DNA of 50,837 nt, taken from positions 1-50,837 of the forward strand of contig JAGLGN010000007.1 in assembly GCA_023144005.1 (NCBI GenBank), given 5' to 3'. The position numbers and the translations under genes were made by a program. Shown here one piece after another: positions 1 to 6,303 of the stretch (position 1 is its first letter; every line of letters begins with the position of its first letter). The notes beneath the pieces were generated by a model, which saw only the letters and a program-made list of their open reading frames with translations, ran no database searches and had not been told where the DNA came from. This DNA comes from a bacterium (GTDB lineage Bacteria; AUK180).

Positions 1-131
1 AAATGACATGAGAGCAAAGACGGATTAAAAATCCATTAAACAATCTTTATTCAATTGTCAATTTTACATTGGCAATTCAAAGATGATATTCCCTTCGGGC
101 TGAAGCTTTTTTTCCGTCTTCTGCGTTACTG
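1..131. repeat. Intergenic AT-rich stretch with truncated repeat fragment
   Basis: No gene is seen here. Positions about 82-126 match the middle of the 271-bp element found at 5696-5966 (the ATTCCCTTCGGGCTGAAGC segment and following T-rich/GTCTTCTG part). The match stops where the full copy at 132-402 begins, so this is a broken older copy abutting a younger one. Positions 40-78 are A/T-rich with short CAATT-type repeats. Confidence 0.6.
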
Positions 132-402
132 GTGCTCTGATCCATAAATACATTGACAATGGAATGTTTAGATTTGAGTCAATTCCAACGAACAATGAGC
201 GTGGCGTACCCTTTGTGGTCCGTAAGCGAAGAGAGAGGAATAAATGACCAAAGGTAACATTCCCTTCGGGCTGATGCTCTTTTTCCGTCTTCTACGTTGC
301 TCGTTGCTTACATACCGCAGTGGGTATGCGGCGCTCCTCGCGCCTTGAATACGGATTAAAACAGCAGCAGCCATTGGAAACCGTCTTTATGAATCAGAAC
401 AC
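132..402 (-). mobile_element. MITE-like 271-bp inverted-repeat element, copy 1
   Basis: The element begins GTGCTCTGATCCATAAATAC and ends with the near-complement (CTTTATGAATCAGAACAC). The terminal inverted repeats are about 30 bp and imperfect. It is flanked on both sides by the dinucleotide TG (130-131 and 403-404). Internally it carries the hairpin with GCATACC/GGTATG arms and the GGCGC/GCGCC hairpin shared by all copies. A 68-codon ORF inside (168-374, minus) is not maintained in other copies and is not called as a gene. No transposase is encoded, so any movement would need help in trans. Confidence 0.75.
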
Positions 403-407
403 TGAAG

Positions 408-436
408 TTGAAAATCTTCCATCAATCCAATATAAT
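408..436 (+). promoter_or_regulatory. Sigma70-type promoter, apparently leaderless
   Basis: TTGAAA at 408-413 and TATAAT at 431-436 are separated by 17 bp. The ATG at 442 is only 5 nt after the -10 box, so transcription should start at or next to the start codon. No Shine-Dalgarno sequence fits in that space. Confidence 0.65.
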
Positions 437-441
437 GATAC

Positions 442-1356
442 ATGGTTAGAAAGAAAACTCATATAAAAGCCCGGATTCGCTATGAAATGGCGGGGTGCAG
501 GATCAAACTTGGAGATCTCTCGAATGCCGAGAGTGACCTGAAATATTCAACGCCGATCTTTCAGCGGGCGGGGGATATTCACTCATATTCAAAGTCGCTA
601 CTTCTATCTTCCTCAATAAGCAGACAAAGAAGAGATTTTTCTTCAGCATTAAGAAATTACACAAAACTCATAAAAGACCTGGAAGATACCGATCTGATTC
701 GAACAAGGGCTGCCTGCTATTTCAACATGGCAGCGATATACCGAAGATTGGGCCGGATCGAGAAGTCATTTCAGGTTTCCGATCAAGCAAAGAAGTACTA
801 TGAGCAACTTGGTGATGACCACGCATTGGCGCAATTGGAGATAAATCGCTACATCTCCTATGTTGCTATGGAGCAATATGATCGTGTTCAGAACTCCAAG
901 GATTGGGTTCTGAAGGTCATCAAAAAGAAAGGAACTCTTCAGGATATGGTGAAATATTACGCCAGCCTGACCTCTGCCAACATCAAGCAGGGATACTTCA
1001 CCGAGGCATTAAAAGATATTAACCGCATGTTAAAGATATGTCACAAGAACAATATGCTCTCTGACTATCTCAATCTCCTTTTGAAAAAGGGATATTACTT
1101 CTACTACCGCGGTTATAAAAAACGGGCGCTTGCTCAATACAAGCTCGCCCTGGAGCATATCAATACATACAGATGGTTCAAGAAGCTAAAGACAGTAGCG
1201 CTATTTAATTTGGGAACGCTGTCCTTTGAGGTAGGCAATATTGATGAAGCGGAAAAATACATGATCGCCGCCATGCGGGATGATAATAAAAACAGCATAA
1301 TAGTCAAGGAAGGAGAGATCCTTCTGCGAAAAATAGAAAAAAGGAGGATGGAATGA
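442..1356 (+). CDS. TPR-repeat protein
   Basis: This 304-residue all-helical protein consists of tetratricopeptide-like repeats with periodic A/G-x-Y and alternating small and aromatic residues (for example around FNMAAIYRRLGRIEKSFQ and FNLGTLSFEVGNIDEAEKY). No signal peptide or membrane segment is seen, so it is probably cytoplasmic. TPRs bind peptides or partner proteins. Its repeats resemble the C-terminal TPR regions of the large cyclase-ATPase proteins elsewhere in this window. The cyclase two genes downstream (1629-4223) lacks that region, so this may be the detached TPR module; that is inference. The ATG overlaps no SD and follows a TATAAT box by 5 nt. The stop overlaps the next gene by 4 bp, implying co-translation. 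Confidence 0.85.
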   Translation: MVRKKTHIKARIRYEMAGCRIKLGDLSNAESDLKYSTPIFQRAGDIHSYSKSLLLSSSISRQRRDFSSALRNYTKLIKDLEDTDLIRTRAACYFNMAAIYRRLGRIEKSFQVSDQAKKYYEQLGDDHALAQLEINRYISYVAMEQYDRVQNSKDWVLKVIKKKGTLQDMVKYYASLTSANIKQGYFTEALKDINRMLKICHKNNMLSDYLNLLLKKGYYFYYRGYKKRALAQYKLALEHINTYRWFKKLKTVALFNLGTLSFEVGNIDEAEKYMIAAMRDDNKNSIIVKEGEILLRKIEKRRME

Positions 1357-1625
1357 ATTACATCGTAATTTCTACTTTGCCAGGTGGGAAGATCCTCGTT
1401 CAGGTAATGAATGAGAATCAGTACAATGCTTTAAAGGATGCCGGACAGATCGAAGGGACAACTGTTTACAAAACAGCACTCTCTGTCGCCGAGCTTGCAC
1501 AGCAGGGATTCATCGGGGTACATGATGCCCCTGCTCTTGCGCAACTCATAATAGATCACGACGATGATATTGAGAGGGTCGAGGGACCGATCATCACTCC
1601 TGATCCCGGAGATCCCACACAATAA
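1353..1625 (+). CDS. Small hypothetical protein (90 aa)
   Basis: The ATG lies in an ATGA overlap with the stop of the preceding TPR gene and is preceded by a strong AAGGAGG Shine-Dalgarno. The product is acidic and soluble, with no signal peptide, Cys or membrane segment. It has an N-terminal beta-like stretch (MNYIVISTLPGGKILVQVM), a middle with alternating Ala/Leu, and a Pro/Asp-rich end (IITPDPGDPTQ). The family is not recognised. Its position between a TPR protein and a cyclase-ATPase, in one transcription unit with 3 bp to the next start, suggests a part in the same signalling unit. Confidence 0.75.
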   Translation: MNYIVISTLPGGKILVQVMNENQYNALKDAGQIEGTTVYKTALSVAELAQQGFIGVHDAPALAQLIIDHDDDIERVEGPIITPDPGDPTQ

Positions 1626-1628
1626 GAT

Positions 1629-4223
1629 TTGGGAAATAAACAGTTATCAGCTTTCTTGCCTTCGGCATTGCGGGGTTTACCCCCGCAATGCCGGATGATC
1701 CATAAAACCGCTTCTGTCGGTCTATCGGATATCTCCGGCTTTACCGCACTTACGGAAAAACTGATGAAAAAAGGAGATGTGGGCGCGGAAACCATCACAG
1801 AGATCGTAAATACTATCTTCTCCGAATTTATAGATACAATACTCGGTATGGGAGGAGACATCATTCATTTCAGCGGAGATGCCATTACTTTTGCAGTTTA
1901 CGAGGATCTTTTTCAAGATCATGAGGAGAGAGCTGCTCTTATCACTCTTGAGCTGTATAAAAAACTAAGCTCCATGAAAAATAGGATCAAGGCCGCATAC
2001 AAAACGGATCTCGGTATGCACTCCTCTCTGCATTCAGGCGGGTTTGAGATATTTCTGTCTCAAGAAAGCGATCCTGGATATTTCTGCTATTCCGGATCCG
2101 CTATTCAAGCCGCGGCAGATTTGCTTGACCGTTCTCAGGAAGGAGAGATCATAATTTCCAATGAGATGGCCGGCAATGTTCCCGGTATAGAAGTAAAAGG
2201 AAAAAACGGCAACCTCTTCCTCTTGAGTATAAAGGGGCAGAAAACCCCGTACCGGGTAGAAACCCAAGGGAATATACCGGCACTGCTTGTAGATGTCAAC
2301 ATCAGAAATGCGGTAGAGCAAGGCGTACAGGGAATAGATCAATTGAACGGCCATAGACATGCTGTCGTGATCTTCATTACATTTGACCAAATAGATTCAA
2401 AGACGGGATTACCTTCAAGTACCTTCTTTCACATAATGTCTCTTCTCGTAGAGGAGTTAAAAAGATACGGAGGGTATCTGGATAAATTTGATTTCTCCGC
2501 CGACGGGGAAAAATTAATGCTCGTCTTCGGAGCACCGGTTGCACTTAAAAGTCCTGAATACAGCGGAGCAAGATTCCTGTTGGAGCTAAAGAGAACGTTG
2601 ATGGCCGAGAATATTAATTTTACCGCTTCCCTTCATTCCGGCTGGCTTTTCACCGGTGTAATGGGTAATCAAAGAAGGATGGAATTTACAGTAATGGGAG
2701 ATACTGTAAACACCACTGCCAGACTGCTCGCGTTAGCTGAAAAGAACGAGATAACATGTTCCGCTATTGTTGAAAAATGTTTAAAAAGCAATTTCACTTT
2801 TGCATCAAAAGGGAAATTTAGCGTCAAGGGGAAAAGGGCGCAATTGGAAGCTCACACACTTCTGGATATTCAAGCGGATTCGGGTCCACCCTACGATGAT
2901 AAAGACATCTCTGCTTTTGTCGGAAGGAAAAGTGAAATTTCATCTGCGGTTAGGGGATTATCCGGGAAAGAACCTGAGAGCATTATGATATCCGGACAAT
3001 CCGGTAGCGGGAAATCTTTTCTTCTTTCAAGGATCTACAAGGAAATTAGCGGAAGGGTAAGCCGGTTGTTCATAAAGCATCGACTTCACGAGAAGCAGAC
3101 CGACTATTTGGGGATTAAAAAGGTCATTCATCACTTTTTGGAACTCTCTACAGAAAGAGATTTTTCCGGTGCTGAAGAAAATTATAAGAAATTATCAATC
3201 CTCTGCGGACTTGAATATTCTGAAACCCGCGCGTTTTTCAAATTGATCAATCCGCCCGTGGGAGAAACGCCTTCAAGAGTAGCCAGAGAGAGCATTAACC
3301 TCAGCTGGCTAAAACTCTTTGATCATTTTAAGCAAAAGAGCAATCTTGTCTTATTCATGGACGACATACAATATTGTGATGAGAAATCCGTAGGGCTTTT
3401 AAAATGGACTTGCGATATTACCGCATCAATGGCGATCATAGCGGCGGGAATAGAAATCCCCAAGGATCTCAAGGGTATTATATGCATTGAAATGGAACCC
3501 TTTGGAAAGAGAGAGATCGATCTGCTGATATACAGGCTTTTTGAAAGCAAAGAGATCGTCAGGGTACTCAGCGGAAAGGTAATGGCTCTCGCAAGGGGAA
3601 TTCCACTCTTGACAAGAGAATACCTGGAATTGCTGATGAAAAACAAGACCATAGAGTTCCGGAAAGGAAGATGGGAAATACACACCTCAGAATTGTCATT
3701 GACTACCTCAAATGCCAGCTCGGAGATCATTCTTGGGCAATTTGACATTCTTTCTTCCAAGCTAAAGGAATTCATCCGATTTGGCGCCATTGCCCCTGAA
3801 TTCTTTGACATGACATCCTATTTTTCCCTTAATGAAAACCACGTGAATGATTTTTCCTTTGTGCAGGATGAGGTCAGATTCATTTTTTCCGAAAAGGGGC
3901 ATTACTATTTCCGCAATTCTTCAACACGGGATATCATTTACAATAGCACACCATATAAAACCCGGGAAATTTTGCATTCCAGGATCGCGGCAATGATATC
4001 CGCGGGTAAGTTAAAGGGCGGCAAAGATGCTCTGGCATTACATCTTTTTAAGGCGGGAGATCTTGAAAGAGCATTACCACTGATGATAGGGCTAGCAAGT
4101 GACAATAGGGATAATGATTCCTATGAAAATGCCCTGTCCTATTATAAAATGGCTCTGGTTATGGTAAATAAATTACCGGAAAATTCCTTAAAACATCTTG
4201 AATTGCCCTTTGAAGGGGTTTAA
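1629..4223 (+). CDS. Soluble-adenylyl-cyclase-like protein with P-loop ATPase, no TPR tail
   Basis: This 864-residue protein carries two class III cyclase halves followed by a STAND/AAA-type ATPase. The first half (about 25-200) has metal-binding Asp34 in SDISGFT and Asp84 in FSGDAITF. The second half (about 235-410) has Thr354, Asn361 and Arg365 in FTVMGDTVNTTAR, spaced as in human soluble adenylyl cyclase (ADCY10, from memory T405/N412/R416). The position of the adenine-contacting Lys (four before the second Asp) is His80. The Walker A GQSGSGKS lies near residue 456, with Walker B LVLFMDDIQ. The three paralogues in this window run on into about 500 residues of TPRs; this one stops at 864 and a TPR gene lies upstream instead. 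The TTG start at 1629 is chosen because the N terminus then resembles the paralogues; Met23 is the alternative. Catalytic activity is not assured. Confidence 0.85.
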   Translation: MGNKQLSAFLPSALRGLPPQCRMIHKTASVGLSDISGFTALTEKLMKKGDVGAETITEIVNTIFSEFIDTILGMGGDIIHFSGDAITFAVYEDLFQDHEERAALITLELYKKLSSMKNRIKAAYKTDLGMHSSLHSGGFEIFLSQESDPGYFCYSGSAIQAAADLLDRSQEGEIIISNEMAGNVPGIEVKGKNGNLFLLSIKGQKTPYRVETQGNIPALLVDVNIRNAVEQGVQGIDQLNGHRHAVVIFITFDQIDSKTGLPSSTFFHIMSLLVEELKRYGGYLDKFDFSADGEKLMLVFGAPVALKSPEYSGARFLLELKRTLMAENINFTASLHSGWLFTGVMGNQRRMEFTVMGDTVNTTARLLALAEKNEITCSAIVEKCLKSNFTFASKGKFSVKGKRAQLEAHTLLDIQADSGPPYDDKDISAFVGRKSEISSAVRGLSGKEPESIMISGQSGSGKSFLLSRIYKEISGRVSRLFIKHRLHEKQTDYLGIKKVIHHFLELSTERDFSGAEENYKKLSILCGLEYSETRAFFKLINPPVGETPSRVARESINLSWLKLFDHFKQKSNLVLFMDDIQYCDEKSVGLLKWTCDITASMAIIAAGIEIPKDLKGIICIEMEPFGKREIDLLIYRLFESKEIVRVLSGKVMALARGIPLLTREYLELLMKNKTIEFRKGRWEIHTSELSLTTSNASSEIILGQFDILSSKLKEFIRFGAIAPEFFDMTSYFSLNENHVNDFSFVQDEVRFIFSEKGHYYFRNSSTRDIIYNSTPYKTREILHSRIAAMISAGKLKGGKDALALHLFKAGDLERALPLMIGLASDNRDNDSYENALSYYKMALVMVNKLPENSLKHLELPFEGV

Positions 4224-4231
4224 TTTTTTTT
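4204..4231 (+). terminator. Possible weak terminator at end of cyclase gene
   Basis: A short CCC-TTTGAA-GGG hairpin at the very end of the coding region is followed by TTTAATTTTTTTT. The stem is short, so this is tentative. Confidence 0.3.
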
Positions 4232-4247
4232 GATTATAGCGTATAAT
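4220..4247 (+). promoter_or_regulatory. Promoter with -10 box 5 nt before ATG
   Basis: TATAAT at 4242-4247 is followed after 5 nt by the ATG at 4253. The best -35 with a 16-bp spacer is TTAATT at 4220-4225, which is weak. The geometry again implies a leaderless message. Confidence 0.45.
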
Positions 4248-4252
4248 GGTCT

Positions 4253-4696
4253 ATGATTACTCACAATCCCTGGTATATGAACTTTATTCTATGGAGCGCA
4301 ATGGCGGGCTGGATGATCGCCCAGAGTATTAAGCTGGTTTGGATAATTATAACAGAAAAGCGTTTGGATATGACGATCTTTGTTTCCACCGGAGGTATGC
4401 CTTCTGCTCATTCGGCTTTTGTTTCAGGCCTTGCCACTTCAGTCGGCCTTAAACATGGGTTCGATGGCGCGCTCTTTGCAATTGCCACAGTATTCGCTCT
4501 CATCGTCATGTTCGACGCCCAAAGCATTAGAAGAGCGGCTGGTGAACAGGCTGTTGTTTTAAATAAAATGATAAAAGAAAAAAGAATCGGGGTTGACAAC
4601 CTGCATGAACTGCTAGGTCATACAAAATTTCAGGTTTTCACGGGAATGCTTGTCGGCATCGGTGTGGGGATCTGGTTTAACCACGCATTTAATTAA
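4253..4696 (+). CDS. DUF212 / divergent PAP2-family membrane protein (YuiD-like)
   Basis: This 147-residue protein matches the DUF212 family (Bacillus YuiD type, distantly related to acid phosphatase/vanadium haloperoxidase folds). It shows the signature GGMPSAHSAFVSGLATSVG near residues 46-65 and the MFDAQSIRRAAGEQAVVLN segment near 85-105, followed by LHELLGHTKFQVFTG. There are three to four hydrophobic membrane segments (about 8-30, 50-68, 70-88 and 128-145). Length is usual for the family. The substrate is unknown; a lipid or polyprenyl phosphate role is only a guess from the fold. It has its own promoter and stands alone between the cyclase operon and a convergent lipoprotein gene. Confidence 0.9.
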   Translation: MITHNPWYMNFILWSAMAGWMIAQSIKLVWIIITEKRLDMTIFVSTGGMPSAHSAFVSGLATSVGLKHGFDGALFAIATVFALIVMFDAQSIRRAAGEQAVVLNKMIKEKRIGVDNLHELLGHTKFQVFTGMLVGIGVGIWFNHAFN

Positions 4697-4845
4697 GTCT
4701 TGATCAGAGGGACGCTGGTTAAGAGTGTGAAGAGTTCAATCCATTCAAGAACCCAACATTCCAAAAGATAAGGCAATTATAGAAGATATTTCGAGCAAAC
4801 CCTTGGCACTCTTAACCACCGTCCCTGATTATTGATTATTTCCTA

Positions 4846-5421
4846 TTAGAATACAACCCTGCCGGTCTCACCATTCACCTTATCACAAAGGATGTAATAG
4901 TATATGGCCGGAGTGGATTTGAGATACTTTTTAAAGTCAGGGATACTGATCACACCGTTGTCGGGAGTGGCATCGGATTCATGATGCAGCAGTTTCCCGT
5001 CCTGATTAAAAAGAATTATGCAAGTGTTCTTCTGGGCAGAGATCTTCAAGGAAGAATCTTCTATGACGAACTCTATTTTGGATTCGGGTGGGGTCGCTGA
5101 GGGCTGAGCTGAGAATACGGGAAGGGTTCCCTCGGTATATTCTGCTTTCTCGGGTGTGAAACTATATCCTGTTTTCGAGGGAACGATATAGCATTTCTTT
5201 CCCTTCAATGATCTCGGCAATCTGTATTCACCCTTGCTGTTGGTAATAACGGAGAGAAGTTTGTCTGTCACAATATCCACTATGACACTTGAAACGGGTG
5301 ATGAGCCGATGAGAATCTTTCCGGCTCCTGAAATATTATCTTGAGAGAACAAAGGGGAATTGCAGCCGAAAAATAGAAATAACGATATAAAAAAGATAGA
5401 GAAGATAATATGCTTCATCAA
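4846..5421 (-). CDS. Lipoprotein with carboxypeptidase-regulatory-like fold
   Basis: The 191-residue protein has a lipoprotein signal peptide with Cys20 following a run of Phe/Leu (FLFFGC). A transthyretin-like beta domain of the CarboxypepD_reg type spans about 32-85, including NSKGEYRLP and PSKTGYSFTPE. The C-terminal ~55 residues (ILFNQDGKLLHHE ... YYYILCDKVNGETGRVVF) look like the beta-sandwich tail of secreted FCB proteins. It probably sits in the outer membrane or periplasm. GAGG lies 6-8 nt before the ATG. The function is unknown, and the upstream region is filled with repeats. Confidence 0.75.
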   Translation of the reverse strand: MMKHIIFSIFFISLFLFFGCNSPLFSQDNISGAGKILIGSSPVSSVIVDIVTDKLLSVITNSKGEYRLPRSLKGKKCYIVPSKTGYSFTPEKAEYTEGTLPVFSAQPSATPPESKIEFVIEDSSLKISAQKNTCIILFNQDGKLLHHESDATPDNGVISIPDFKKYLKSTPAIYYYILCDKVNGETGRVVF

Positions 5422-5530
5422 TACCTCTATTACATTGTACTTTAAATTACAAATAAATGTTTCACTTTAAAAATATTATTTCCGCAATAAGGTGAGGTTT
5501 CTTACAGTTTCCGTGTTTATTATTAATCTG

Positions 5531-5562
5531 AGTGTTCTTTTTCATAAATACGATGACAATGA
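5531..5562 (+). repeat. Solo terminal repeat of the MITE-like family
   Basis: AGTGTTCTTTTTCATAAATA followed by CGATGACAAT matches the left terminal repeat of the 271-bp element. It is followed by unrelated sequence rich in GGACCCAGTGG, which recurs in inverted form near 39680-39715. This is a decayed or truncated copy. Confidence 0.55.
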
Positions 5563-5654
5563 CGCTTCGCAGTGACCCAGTGGACCAGTGGACCCAGTGG
5601 AACAACAGACAAGAGAGAATGAAGGATGAAGAATTGGAGAGGGAAGGGATGTGT

Positions 5655-5694
5655 GGAGAACGTTTCCGTGTGATTCTAACGAGGCAAAGAGTTT
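5655..5694 (-). repeat. Intergenic module B (partial)
   Basis: The reverse complement (AAACTCTTTGCCTCGTTAGA onward) matches 12541-12580 and 40504-40545. At both 5694 and 12541 it directly abuts a MITE-like element, so module plus element have been copied together or the element entered an older repeat. Confidence 0.65.
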
Positions 5695-5695
5695 A

Positions 5696-5966
5696 GTGTT
5701 CGGATTTATCAATACGGTGACAATGGAATATTTAGATTTGAATCAATTCCAACGAACAATGAGTGTAGCGTACCCTTTGTGGTCCGTAAGCGAAGAGAGA
5801 GGAAGAAATTGACCAAAGATGAGATTCCCTTCGGGCTGAAGCTCTTTTTTTGTCTTCTGTGTTGCTCGTTGCTTACATACCGCTACGGGTATGCGGCGCT
5901 CCTCGCGCCTTGAATACGTAGCAAAATAGCGTCAGTCATTGTTAACGTCTTTATGGATCAGAGCAC
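5696..5966 (-). mobile_element. MITE-like 271-bp inverted-repeat element, copy 2
   Basis: This is a full-length copy in the same orientation as copy 1. The ends are GTGTTCGGATTTATCAATAC and the near-complement CTTTATGGATCAGAGCAC. TA dinucleotides flank both ends (5694-5695 and 5967-5968), the hallmark of IS630/Tc1/mariner-type insertion. The small ORF seen in copies 1 and 4 is cut by a TAG here, arguing against a coding role. Confidence 0.8.
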
Positions 5967-5971
5967 TAATC

Positions 5972-6068
5972 CCTTACATACCGCTACGGGTATGCGGCGT
6001 TCCTCGCGCCTTGAACACATAATAAAATAGCATCAGCCATTGTAACCGTCTTTATGAATCAGAGCACT
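5972..6068 (-). repeat. Truncated tandem copy of MITE-like element
   Basis: This is a ~97-bp right end of the same element (from CTTACATACCGCTACGGGTA through the GGCG/CGCC hairpin to CTTTATGAATCAGAGCAC). It lies immediately after the full copy 2, giving a partial tandem duplication of the right end. Confidence 0.7.
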
Positions 6069-6255
6069 TGCTTCGCTTCCTGTCAACTCTTTGCTTGGAA
6101 CTTTTACATCGGGACAGACGAACGCCTGCCGCGTACGACATGTCCCCTATCTTGATTGGGGTACGGCGTGAAACGATTGTAACAGAAAATTTAATGTATT
6201 AAGCGAAATATTGATTTTCCGGTTACGGGTGTGGATATTGTTTTCATTTCCACTT
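6069..6255 (-). repeat. Intergenic modules D and C (uninterrupted)
   Basis: Read on the minus strand, this runs CCACACCCGTAACCGGAAAA (module C), then CACGCCGTACCCC and GGGACATGTCGTACGC, then CATCGGG/GTTCCAAGCAAAGAG (module D) up to the element end. The same order occurs on the plus strand at 12099-12268. At 44605-45003 module D is split by copy 4 of the element. No coding potential is seen. The remaining ~50 bp to 6303 hold repetitive CTTCGTACATCC/CCTCGTACCTCG text. Confidence 0.65.
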
Positions 6256-6303
6256 CGCACTTCGTACATCCAACCTCGTACCTCGTTCCTCTGGATAACC
6301 CTT

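Noticed and set aside
168..374. 68-codon ORF with GARSAAYP motif inside the MITE-like element (also at 44706-45041)
   Set aside because: Stops occur in the same frame in copies 2 and 3 and in the 97-bp fragment, and the shared stretch coincides with hairpins, so a protein is unlikely.
5572..5603. Short CAGTGGACC-type direct repeats as a CRISPR or iteron array
   Set aside because: Units are only 7-10 bp, irregular and few, without spacers of constant length or cas/rep genes.
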